A DNA stretch of 26,328 bases from JAGMXM01 sp964458325. Lineage in GTDB: Bacteria > Verrucomicrobiota > Verrucomicrobiia > Limisphaerales > UBA1319. Below are positions 1 through 7,439 of the stretch, in pieces. The stretch is from the NCBI GenBank assembly GCA_964458325.1, contig CAYWIM010000068.1:1-26328 (forward strand). The letters are read 5' to 3'. The translations under genes were made by a program, and so were the position numbers. How positions within the stretch are numbered: position 1 is the first letter of the stretch; each line of letters starts with the position of its first letter. Below the pieces are notes generated by a model that was not told the DNA's origin, searched no databases, and saw nothing but the letters and a program-made list of their open reading frames with translations.

Positions 1-300
1 TCCCCGGCCCTCCCCTCCACTGCCGCGGAGGGGAGGGAGAAGACAATCGGCTGCCGGGGCGCAAGTCGCTCACCACGCCGTCTGAAAGCGGTTGCCCACC
101 ACGCCCTCTGAAAGCGATCGCTGAGCGTGTTGCTTGGCTGCCCGGCGTGCCGGCACTTTCTCGTCACTGTGAAGCCTCTTCTTGTTTCCCTCCCCCCGCG
201 AGGGACGAGCGGGGGGAGGGCGGAGGGAGAGGGGATTGTTCCAACGCCCGCCTCTCCCCGGCCCTCCCCTCCACTGCCGCGGAGGGGAGGGAGAAGACGA
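1..300. repeat. GC-rich hairpin repeats, two units in tandem (copies A and B)
   Basis: Two units of a dispersed intergenic repeat lie head to tail. Hairpin type 1 has perfect 11-bp arms (CCCTCCCCTCC / GGAGGGGAGGG) around an 8-nt loop, at 8-37 (copy A, cut by the window edge) and 262-291 (copy B). Hairpin type 2 has perfect 12-bp arms (CCCTCCCCCCGC / GCGGGGGGAGGG) around 9 nt, at 188-220. Between the units are degenerate direct repeats of a CTGAAAGCG-containing segment (about 82-118). I see no gene here; short open frames across it are low-complexity. The same unit recurs inverted at 5735-5955 and in part at 25687-25800. Function is unknown; strong stem-loops of this kind can act as terminators or be REP/MITE-like elements. 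Confidence 0.85.
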
Positions 301-339
301 TCGGCTAACGGGGTGCAAGTTACTCACCATGCCGCCTGA

Positions 340-425
340 AAGCGGTTGTCTCGTCGGCTGCCGCATCGTCTCTCGCAAGCTTGCTCTCGTTTCCCCCCCG
401 CGAGGCACGAGCGGGGAGGGAATCC
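340..425. repeat. Degenerate third copy of the hairpin repeat (copy C)
   Basis: A further partial unit contains the CTGAAAGCGG segment, the CGCAAGCTTGCTCT segment that also flanks the copy at 5735-5955, and an imperfect type 2 hairpin (CCCCGC / GCGGGG arms, 393-420). It ends about 40 nt before the ABC transporter start. No gene is visible in 1-465. Confidence 0.65.
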
Positions 426-465
426 TCTGGCCACTCCGGAATCGGGCGGGTAATTTTCATGGCGG

Positions 466-2367
466 ATGAAGTTTCGCTCCACTGCCAGCGCGCCCGAGGA
501 TCCCACCTGGACTGCGCGCGCGCGCTCGACCGGTGAAATCCTGCGCCGGGTATCGGTTTTTGTATGGCCGTACCGTGGATTGGCGATGGCCACGATCGGC
601 TGCGCCCTGCTGTCGCTCGCTTTCGCGTTTGCGTTCCCCAAGCTCACCCAATGGATCATCGACGAAATCATCGGCCCGCGGCGGCCTCAATCGCTGACCG
701 GGCTGTGCGCGGCGCTCGTGGGCGCCATGATCCTTCGCGACGGCTTCAACAGCCTCCGGATCCTCGTCAATAACACCTTCGAGCAGCGCGTGATCTTCGA
801 CATGCGCCGCCGGGTGTATGCCCATCTGCAGCGGCTTCCCGTGCGGTATTTCGACCAGCGCGCCTCCGGCGACCTCATGACTCGGATTCTCGAGGATGTC
901 CAGGCGGTCGAGCGGGTGTTGATCGATGGCACCGAGCAAGGTTCGGTGGCGGTCCTGAGCGTGGCGGGGGTCCTGGTCATTCTCCTGGCCACCCACCCGC
1001 TGCTGGCAGCCGTCGCTCTGGCGCCGCTGCCCCTGCTGGCAGCGGGCGCGCTTGCCTACACGCTGACGGCACGCCACCGCTACCGGCTCCAGCGCCAGGC
1101 AGCCTCCGCCCTCAATGCGCTGATCCTCGACAATCTCCTGGGCGTCCGCTCGATCAAGGCCTTCGGCCGCGAGTTGCACGAAGACAGCCGGTTCGCCGAG
1201 CGCGCCCTCGAGCTGCAGCGATGCAACCTCCGGATCATGCGCGCCTGGGCGCTGTACTCGCCGGGGATGAGCCTGGCGGCCGCGCTGGGCACGGTCCTCG
1301 TCCTGTTCGTCGGCGGCCGCCAGGTGCTCGCCAATTCCATGTCCGTGGGCGAGCTGATCGGCTTCCTCTTCTACCTCCACCTGTTCTATGATCCGATCGC
1401 CCGCCTGCATGGCCTGAATCAGATGCTCCAGTCCGCCCGCGCCGCCGGCGAGCGGATCTTCGATATTTTCGACGCCGCTCCCGAAGGCAGCGCGCCCGAA
1501 CGCACGCTGGCCCTCCCGGTCAGCGTCCGCGGTGAGGTCGTTTTCGACCAGGTCTCCTTCCAGTATGCATCCCACGATTCCCAGCGCCCCGTGCTGTCCG
1601 GCATCTCGCTGCGCGCCCCTGCCGGCCAAATGACCGCCCTGGTCGGCCCCACCGGCTCGGGCAAGTCCACGCTGGTCGGTCTTCTTCCGGCTTTTTACGA
1701 GCCGACGGCCGGCCGGATTTTCATCGATGGCCATGACATTTCGCGCGTTCGTCTCGAAGTGCTGCGAAGCCAGATCGCGGTCGTGGGCCAGGAGCCGTTC
1801 CTCTTCAACGGCACGATCCGCGAGAACATCCTCTATGGCCGGCTCCACGCCACAGCCGCCGAGATCGAGGCCGCTGCCCAGGCCGCCAACTGCCTCGAGT
1901 TCATCCGCCGTCTCCCCCAGGGTTTCGATGCCCGCGTCGGCGAACGTGGCATCCGGCTCAGCGTGGGCGAGAAGCAGCGCATCAGCATCGCGCGCGCCCT
2001 GCTCCGCGATGCGCCCATCCTCATCCTCGATGAGGCCACTGCCAGCGTCGATACCGCCACCGAACGCCTCATCCAGCAAGCCCTCGAACGGCTCCTGGCC
2101 CGCCGCACCAGCTTCGTCATCGCCCACCGCCTCAGCACCGTCCGTCACGCCGACCAGATCCTCGTCCTCCATCGCGGCGAAATCGTCGAGCGTGGCACCC
2201 ATAGCCAGCTCCTGGGCGCTGGCGGCCTTTACGCCCGGCTCGCCCAGGTTCAAAACACCCTGTCCATCGAAGAGGGATTCCAGGAGCTGGAGCTCGAGAC
2301 GCCGCGATCCGCCAGTCTCCATCAACCCGGATCCGCAAACGGCTCCAGCTCGAGCGGCCGGTCGTGA
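466..2367 (+). CDS. ABC transporter, fused permease-ATPase (MsbA-like exporter)
   Basis: A 633-residue half-transporter of the type I exporter family: an N-terminal six-helix membrane domain (about residues 25-320) and a C-terminal ATPase. Visible motifs are Walker A GPTGSGKST near residue 393, a signature reading LSVGEKQ near 498 instead of LSGGQ, Walker B ILILDEATASVD near 518 and the H-loop AHRLST near 553. Such half-transporters dimerise in the inner membrane and export lipids, lipid A precursors or drugs; the substrate cannot be told from sequence alone. No convincing ribosome-binding site precedes the ATG, which is the first in-frame start after the upstream repeats. Its last 46 nt overlap tail-to-tail with the dus gene on the other strand. 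The family call is sure, the substrate is not. Confidence 0.93.
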   Translation: MKFRSTASAPEDPTWTARARSTGEILRRVSVFVWPYRGLAMATIGCALLSLAFAFAFPKLTQWIIDEIIGPRRPQSLTGLCAALVGAMILRDGFNSLRILVNNTFEQRVIFDMRRRVYAHLQRLPVRYFDQRASGDLMTRILEDVQAVERVLIDGTEQGSVAVLSVAGVLVILLATHPLLAAVALAPLPLLAAGALAYTLTARHRYRLQRQAASALNALILDNLLGVRSIKAFGRELHEDSRFAERALELQRCNLRIMRAWALYSPGMSLAAALGTVLVLFVGGRQVLANSMSVGELIGFLFYLHLFYDPIARLHGLNQMLQSARAAGERIFDIFDAAPEGSAPERTLALPVSVRGEVVFDQVSFQYASHDSQRPVLSGISLRAPAGQMTALVGPTGSGKSTLVGLLPAFYEPTAGRIFIDGHDISRVRLEVLRSQIAVVGQEPFLFNGTIRENILYGRLHATAAEIEAAAQAANCLEFIRRLPQGFDARVGERGIRLSVGEKQRISIARALLRDAPILILDEATASVDTATERLIQQALERLLARRTSFVIAHRLSTVRHADQILVLHRGEIVERGTHSQLLGAGGLYARLAQVQNTLSIEEGFQELELETPRSASLHQPGSANGSSSSGRS

Positions 2368-3350
2368 TCCAGATACTCCTCCGCGGCGCGGAACAGCCCC
2401 TCCTGGCTCGTCGCCCGCTTGATCCGATGCAGCAACCGGCCCGTCGGCTCGATCCCCGTCCCGATGAAATTCGAGTATTTCTTGAACCGCTCGACCTGGG
2501 CGCGCTCCGGGCAGCCGGCCGAGGCCAGAGCCGCATAGAGCTCGCGCAGATACTCGAGCACCATCCGGCCCGTCGGACGCCCCACAGCTCCTCCAGATCG
2601 GTGCTCCCGAATCTGGCGGAAAATCCATGGGTTCCGGATCGCGCCGCGCCCGATCATCACGCCGCGCGCGCCGGTCATGGCCAGGACGCGGCCGGCTTGC
2701 GCGAAGGAATGGATGTCCCCGTTGGCCAGCGCCGGGCATTCGAGCCCCGCGACCGCCCGGGCGATCCAATCGTAATGCACTGCGCCCCCATACATCTGCT
2801 GCACCGTTCGCCCATGCACGGTCACCAGATCGACTCCGTGGCGGTTCATGAGCGGCAGCCATCGCTCGCACTCCTCGGGCGCCGACCAGCCCAGCCGGAT
2901 CTTCACCGTCAACGGCAGCGCGATGGCATCCCGCAAGGCGCCCAATATGGACTCCAAACGCCCCAGATCCCGCAGCAATCCCCCGCCGGCCCCCTTTCGG
3001 CTCACCACCGGCACCGGACATCCCACGTTCAAATCGACCGCGGCGACTGGGTGCTGGCTCAGCTCGCGCGCGGTCCGCGCCAGCGCCGCGGCATCCGTTC
3101 CCACCAGCTGCGCCACGATGGGCCGGCCGGTTGGATTCTCCGTGATCGACCGAAGGATATCCCGGTCCAGCCTCGAGGCGCCGTGAACCCGGAAGAACTC
3201 GGTGAAGAAAAGATCCGGCCCCCCGAACCGGATCAGGACGCGCCAGAACGCCGCATGGGTGACATCCTGCATGGGCGCCATCGCCAGCAGCGGCTCGGGC
3301 TGTGCCAGCAACTGGCGCAAGGCCGTCCGTGCGGTCCCTGTCCTGGTCAC
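2322..3350 (-). CDS. dus: tRNA-dihydrouridine synthase (Dus family, DusC-like)
   Basis: A 342-residue FMN-dependent enzyme that reduces uridine to dihydrouridine in tRNA D-loops. Visible family motifs: MAPMQDVT near the N terminus, LNVGCPVP with the catalytic cysteine, KGAGGGLLRD, KIRLGW, VTVHGRT, LANGDI and VMIGRGAIRNPWIF (FMN phosphate site). The TEFFRV and GGGLLRD segments are closest to the DusC branch as I remember it. I chose the GTG at 3350 because it overlaps the upstream stop codon as GTGA, the same coupling used throughout this operon; an ATG 37 codons further upstream would lie wholly inside the preceding gene. It is last of a four-gene minus operon, and its 3' end overlaps the convergent ABC transporter gene by 46 nt. 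Confidence 0.93.
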   Translation of the reverse strand: MTRTGTARTALRQLLAQPEPLLAMAPMQDVTHAAFWRVLIRFGGPDLFFTEFFRVHGASRLDRDILRSITENPTGRPIVAQLVGTDAAALARTARELSQHPVAAVDLNVGCPVPVVSRKGAGGGLLRDLGRLESILGALRDAIALPLTVKIRLGWSAPEECERWLPLMNRHGVDLVTVHGRTVQQMYGGAVHYDWIARAVAGLECPALANGDIHSFAQAGRVLAMTGARGVMIGRGAIRNPWIFRQIREHRSGGAVGRPTGRMVLEYLRELYAALASAGCPERAQVERFKKYSNFIGTGIEPTGRLLHRIKRATSQEGLFRAAEEYLDHDRPLELEPFADPG

Positions 3351-3901
3351 GTCGCGGTCCTCGTTTCCGCTGCGCCGGCGCCATCGGGCTCCGGGCGCAT
3401 GGAGAACCGCCATTGGCAGAAGCAGTGGGCGGGATGCGGATCCGGCGGCGCAAACTGGCACTCGACCGCGATCCGCTCGTCAATTACCCGGGCGAATCCT
3501 TCGAACTCGGCGGCGTGCATCGCCTTGCATTGGTACTCGCCGAGCCCCCGCCGAAGCCGCGCCTCCTGGGTCGGGCACGAGGGCACAGTGAGAACCACCT
3601 CGTCAGGCTTTTCCTCGATCTGATAGCCCACCAGCATGCACCAGGGGAACAGCCGTTGCGCCTTGACGAAGCCGGCCAGCCCCTTTTCCCGGATCTGAAA
3701 CCGGGCGATCAGATCTTTGGCTGCCATGCCCGACACCTTGCCCCAGACCTCCTCGTTGACCTGCTCCGCCGCCGGCTGCCCATAGCGATCCGTGACCTTG
3801 AGAAACCAGAAGGCATCCACGACCCGGTAATGCCAGAGCAGGAACTCGAGATACTGCCGCCGCCCTGCGTCGTCCATCGCATCCAAAACGCTTAAGTCCA
3901 T
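3347..3901 (-). CDS. DUF6125-type protein, cysteine-rich C-terminal half
   Basis: A 184-residue, probably cytoplasmic protein that I match from memory to the DUF6125 family; no function is known to me. Visible features: an aromatic N-terminal helix (LLWHYRVVDAFWFLKV), then a C-terminal half with conserved-looking Cys and His residues (PSCPTQ, QCKAMH, VECQFAPPDPHP, HCFCQW) that could bind a metal or cofactor. The tail continues about 20 residues past the family-like core and looks unconserved. The ATG lies 10 nt inside the end of the PAP2 gene and the stop overlaps the dus start by 4 nt, so it is translationally coupled on both sides. Family call is fairly confident; role unassigned. Confidence 0.8.
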   Translation of the reverse strand: MDLSVLDAMDDAGRRQYLEFLLWHYRVVDAFWFLKVTDRYGQPAAEQVNEEVWGKVSGMAAKDLIARFQIREKGLAGFVKAQRLFPWCMLVGYQIEEKPDEVVLTVPSCPTQEARLRRGLGEYQCKAMHAAEFEGFARVIDERIAVECQFAPPDPHPAHCFCQWRFSMRPEPDGAGAAETRTAT

Positions 3902-4788
3902 GATTGTGTCCTTTGTTCGTTCTTCCGATTCTCCGCCGCATCCATCCACCGCGACAGCTGCGGGGCCAGCGCGAGGGTCGCTCCCGCCAGGAGAATGCCT
4001 GCCGCGACATCCGCGACGTAGTGGACGCTGATGTAGACAGTCGAGAATAGGATCGCCAGGGCCCAAGCCCAGAAAAAAGGGCCGAGCCCCGGCAGGAACC
4101 GGGTGGCGAGGATGGCGGGCACCAGGGAAAGGGCGGTGTGGCCGCTGGGGAAGGCGTCCAGGGTGGTCGCCTCGACCTGGTGCAGGAAGACCCGGACAGC
4201 CCTCGAGATCGCGCCGCCTCCCAGCTGAGCGGCCTCGAGCGCTCGCGGGACGCGCGGCCCTTCCGCAGGCCACAAAAAGTAGCCCAGGAACGACAGATAG
4301 AATCCCAGAAGGATTGTGAACGTGACCCGCTCGAATGGGCCCGGCCCGATCCGGAAGCGGACCAGCAAGGCGACGACGACCGGCAGCAGATAGAAGCTTG
4401 CGTAGGCGATGTAGACAAGGTCCGTCAAGGCCGCCGGCCGGCCGAAGGCGCCCCGCCAGCTCGATGCGATCGAAGGGAACCATCGCGCGTCCACGGCCGC
4501 CAGGGCGGCGTCCCAGCGGATCGAATTGGCCGCAGCCACCAGAGGCTGCAGGAGCAGATACACGCCGAGCACCATGATCACAGGGGCGACATCCCGCGCC
4601 AGGGCCATCCAGGGTTTCCGAGGAGCGCCGCTCAGTGCAACCGTGGCCAGGAGCAGGATGGCGAAGACCGCAACCCGAAGGCGCCAGCCTTCCGGCCGGG
4701 TCAGAAGCCCCAGCAGCAAAAGGCTCGCCAGGACCAAGGCCGTGAGCTTTTCCGACGGCCGAAGGTTGGAGACCGATTGCCGGATCAT
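3892..4788 (-). CDS. PAP2-superfamily membrane phosphatase (AUR1/PAP2_3 type)
   Basis: A 298-residue polytopic membrane protein with the three PAP2 motifs in AUR1-like form: FLWPAEGPR, then FPSGHTALS with the catalytic His, then SVHYVADVAAG with the second catalytic His and Asp. About six hydrophobic segments are visible. Members hydrolyse lipid phosphates or transfer phospho-head-groups, as in inositol-phosphorylceramide synthase or phosphatidic acid phosphatase. The start is the ATG that overlaps the upstream stop codon as ATGA; a start 9 codons earlier is possible but lies within the preceding gene. Its position between an acyltransferase-fold protein and a DUF6125 protein suggests, but does not prove, a lipid-modification role. 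Confidence 0.88.
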   Translation of the reverse strand: MIRQSVSNLRPSEKLTALVLASLLLLGLLTRPEGWRLRVAVFAILLLATVALSGAPRKPWMALARDVAPVIMVLGVYLLLQPLVAAANSIRWDAALAAVDARWFPSIASSWRGAFGRPAALTDLVYIAYASFYLLPVVVALLVRFRIGPGPFERVTFTILLGFYLSFLGYFLWPAEGPRVPRALEAAQLGGGAISRAVRVFLHQVEATTLDAFPSGHTALSLVPAILATRFLPGLGPFFWAWALAILFSTVYISVHYVADVAAGILLAGATLALAPQLSRWMDAAENRKNEQRTQSWT

Positions 4789-5663
4789 GACCGCCGCGCA
4801 TCCTCCTTCGCGCACCGCCAGGTGGGGGTTCCTTCGGGAGGCCCCAGATGCTCGGCGGGATGTTCCAGGATGTTCCGCACGAGCGCCAGCGAGCGCGCGC
4901 TCGAGAACGCGTCGTCGATCCGCTCGTCGAAGGTCCAGCGCACCGAGAGCATATCCTCCGAGACAACGCCGTGCGCCGAAGGCAATGCAACACGGCGGGG
5001 GGCGGAAACAGCGCCGAAGATGGAGACTGTGCCGTATTCGTAGAGGTGATGGAATGCGTCGGAGATGCCCACGGATCCCAGGTTGGCAAGGAACAGGCTC
5101 GAGAACATCGGATCGTCCCGGATCATGAAGCCAGGATAGAGGTTCCAGCGATCCAGGCGGCGGGCCAGCCCGATCAACCAGCGAACCGCGGGGCCGGGGA
5201 GCCGCATGACGAGGGCCACCTCCCGGTCCAGCCGCCGGCCCGAGCGGCGCGCGTCATCCACCTGCGACGAGATCCGGGTCGAGAATGCGTGGAAGCTCTC
5301 GCCAGGGAATGCCGGCAGCTTGACGGCAGCGATAGGGGATTCGTCCGTGAAGGCGGTCTTGACCGCGAAGGAGACAGACACGCCCCGGCGCTGATAAATG
5401 CGGCCGCCGGAGACGAATCGGTTCAGGCGCGGCCGGGCCTCGAGGGCGGCGGTGCAGGCGTAGGCGACGAGTTGGAAGAGGATGGCGCGAGGTGTGTGGG
5501 CGCGGTTGTAGGCCTTGAGCCAAACCCGGGCGTCGGCGATGCGGTAGTGGGTTTCGTGGTAGACGCAGCTCTCGTTGCGGCTGGGCATCAGGTAGGGCAT
5601 GATCCGCCGCACCGGGGCCTCCTCGCGGACCAGGTCGCCGTCAGCACGAGAGAACAAGGGCAT
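4785..5663 (-). CDS. Stand-alone 2-oxoacid dehydrogenase E2-like acyltransferase fold
   Basis: A 292-residue protein resembling the catalytic domain of E2 dihydrolipoyl acyltransferases (CAT fold) without lipoyl or subunit-binding domains. The C-terminal segment where E2 enzymes carry DHRVxDG reads WTFDERIDDAF: the catalytic His is Glu and one residue is missing. I recall a stand-alone subfamily with FDERI at this point, so this is probably a family trait rather than damage, but ordinary E2 acyl-transfer chemistry is doubtful. The start at 5663 (MPLFSRADG) is the last ATG before the conserved-looking region; one 10 codons upstream is possible. First gene of the operon running down to dus; its stop overlaps the PAP2 start by 4 nt. 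Confidence 0.78.
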   Translation of the reverse strand: MPLFSRADGDLVREEAPVRRIMPYLMPSRNESCVYHETHYRIADARVWLKAYNRAHTPRAILFQLVAYACTAALEARPRLNRFVSGGRIYQRRGVSVSFAVKTAFTDESPIAAVKLPAFPGESFHAFSTRISSQVDDARRSGRRLDREVALVMRLPGPAVRWLIGLARRLDRWNLYPGFMIRDDPMFSSLFLANLGSVGISDAFHHLYEYGTVSIFGAVSAPRRVALPSAHGVVSEDMLSVRWTFDERIDDAFSSARSLALVRNILEHPAEHLGPPEGTPTWRCAKEDARRS

Positions 5664-5734
5664 GGCCCAGGGTTGTGGGCGCAGACCCCGCAAAAGTCAA
5701 GAACGACGGGCATGCGGCGGTAACCCTGGGTGGT

Positions 5735-5955
5735 GGACAAAATTCTTCGGCTCTTGGTGTGCCTGGTCGCAGTTGGGTGGCGTGGTGGGCGGCTTGCACC
5801 TCGGTAGCCGATTGTCTTCTCCCTCCCCTCCGCGGCAGTGGAGGGGAGGGTCGGGGAGAGGCGGGCGTTGGAACGAGCCCCTCTCCCTCCGCCCTCCCCC
5901 CGCTCGATCCTCGCGGGGGGAGGGAAATCAGAGCAAGCTTGCGAGAAATCATACG
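5735..5955. repeat. Hairpin repeat copy D, inverted relative to 1-300
   Basis: This is the full repeat unit in opposite orientation to the copies at the left edge. It has a perfect type 1 hairpin at 5821-5850 and a perfect type 2 hairpin at 5892-5924, joined by the GGCGGGCGTTGGAAC linker, followed by the AGCAAGCTTGCGAGA segment. A left flank (GGACAAAAT then CGGCTCTTGGTG then GGTCGCAGTTGGG) is shared with the copy at 25687. It fills the 346-nt gap between the end of the 6010-9058 minus operon and the start of the E2-like gene, so its hairpins could terminate the former. No gene is visible in this gap. Confidence 0.85.
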
Positions 5956-6009
5956 ACGGCGTGGTGGGCGGCCGCTCGCATTTCGCGCCCCGTCCGCCCG
6001 CCTCGATTG

Positions 6010-7398
6010 TCAGGGCCTCGGAGCTTTGCTTCGCTCCCGCAGCTGGTCGAACGCATCGCGCGCCATGGACTCGGCATGGCCATCCGCGAAGCATACTCCG
6101 ACGAACGGTTCGCGCTCGAGCTGAGGATTCTCATCGACGATCTCATAAACGAGCGGAGTTCTCGATGGATCCTTGATGGCGCGAAGCAGAACGCCCGGCT
6201 GGATAAAGGTGTAGCCGCCGTGCTGGTCGATCCAAGCCACTTGGGCATATCGCGGCTTGCTCTTGAGGTCGCTGGGGGGCTGCACCGGCGAACCCAATGG
6301 CAGGAGTATCGCTGCCGATCCCAAATAGGGCAGGGTGTCAGCAAGGTGATCCGGCAGCTTGTCGTTGAAATCGCTCGCATACATCATCATGGCGAGGCCG
6401 ATCTGTTTCAGGTTGGTCAGGATCTGGACCCGGTCGGCCCTGGTCTTGGACTCCTGAATGGCCGGGATCGCCGCCGTTCGGGCCAGGGATCCGATCCGGC
6501 CTTTGTCGAGCCGGATCCGCACGGTGTCCCCGTCCACCGCGGGCTCGAGGGCGGCTCCAAGCTCTGTCCAAATATCCATGTGCTTCTTCACTTCCTCGAT
6601 ATTGCCCAGGGCATTCCACGCCCGGGCGATCAGCCGGTCGAGCGCTTCGGCATCGGCGGCCGACTTCGAGCGGATGGCGATCTCGATGGACCATTCGGGA
6701 GGCGGCTGAATGCCGAGCGACACGAAGAGCAAGCCCTGCGCGAGCGTCGAGCTCGATCCGCCCCCGAGGGTCGATGGGAGAACGGGCATCAGCTCTTCGA
6801 TCACGCGGCCCGCGTCTTCGTAAGGAAACAGAGCCGCCTGGAACATGCCCGGAGGGGCGGCCGCAAAGGCTCGCTCGAGGCGCCGCGGTGTTTGAGGCGC
6901 CCGGGCCTTGACACGCTCGAGGACAGAATCCGTGGCCGCCACCAGGCAGCCGCGGAGAACGGCGGTGCTCAGGCTGTCGAGAACTTCCGCCTTCTTCAGC
7001 ATCGCAGCCAGCCGCGCCGGATCGCTGTCGTCCTCGAGAGGGATCACGAGCGCCGCTGGAGGCTCGAGACCCAGGTCGCTGAGGTTGACAACCAGGTAAA
7101 CCACCTTACCGCCCGCCTTCCGGAACTCGTCCAGCCAGGATTGGACCGCTTGGGTGGCCTGACTGACCGGTGCGGCCATGGTTTGGCGCCGCTCCGGCAC
7201 AAGGTCAAGGATCGCCGATGCCCAGGCGCCCGGCTCGACTCGGCCAAGATCCAAACGGGCTACCCCGACGGTGAATTCGTCCGTGAACGGCAGGACGCTC
7301 GAGAGATCCGGAGGCGCTCCAGCCCGGTTCGTTGTCGGGACGGCGAATGGCGCCAGACTAACCAGCAGGACCCGAAGAAGAGAGCAGATGTATTTCAT
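6010..7398 (-). CDS. Exported protein with DUF1559-like C-terminal segment, function unknown
   Basis: A 462-residue protein not assignable to a named enzyme family. It starts with a signal peptide (MKYICSLLRVLLVSLAPFAV) preceded by GGAG eight nt upstream, which decides the ATG at 7398. The middle (about 30-330) is a soluble alpha/beta region. Near residue 355 the sequence RVQILTNLKQIGLAMMMYAS resembles the start of the pseudopilin-like DUF1559 segment (typically NLKQIGLAxHNY), and the C terminus has CFADGHAESM, like the short GH-containing motif that ends such proteins. Those features are typical of Planctomycetota and Verrucomicrobiota. It lies 41 nt downstream of the 490-residue gene and is probably co-transcribed; the hairpins at 5821-5924 follow its stop. 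Confidence 0.8.
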   Translation of the reverse strand: MKYICSLLRVLLVSLAPFAVPTTNRAGAPPDLSSVLPFTDEFTVGVARLDLGRVEPGAWASAILDLVPERRQTMAAPVSQATQAVQSWLDEFRKAGGKVVYLVVNLSDLGLEPPAALVIPLEDDSDPARLAAMLKKAEVLDSLSTAVLRGCLVAATDSVLERVKARAPQTPRRLERAFAAAPPGMFQAALFPYEDAGRVIEELMPVLPSTLGGGSSSTLAQGLLFVSLGIQPPPEWSIEIAIRSKSAADAEALDRLIARAWNALGNIEEVKKHMDIWTELGAALEPAVDGDTVRIRLDKGRIGSLARTAAIPAIQESKTRADRVQILTNLKQIGLAMMMYASDFNDKLPDHLADTLPYLGSAAILLPLGSPVQPPSDLKSKPRYAQVAWIDQHGGYTFIQPGVLLRAIKDPSRTPLVYEIVDENPQLEREPFVGVCFADGHAESMARDAFDQLRERSKAPRP

Positions 7399-7439
7399 GG
7401 ATGCACTCCAAGTTGAGGGCCAAACATCGTTCGGTCGGT

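Noticed and set aside
1..300. CRISPR array in the left-edge repeats
   Set aside because: Units are long hairpins with conserved linkers, not short direct repeats with unique spacers.
457..3483. A 1008-codon open frame on minus, antisense to the ABC transporter and running through dus
   Set aside because: Its sequence is low-complexity Gly/Ala/Arg/Asp-rich with no domain, and it lies over two well-supported genes in other frames; a GC-rich shadow.
5599..7416. A 605-codon open frame on +
   Set aside because: It crosses the hairpin repeat and lies antisense to the signal-peptide protein ending at 6010; no domain or ribosome-binding site.
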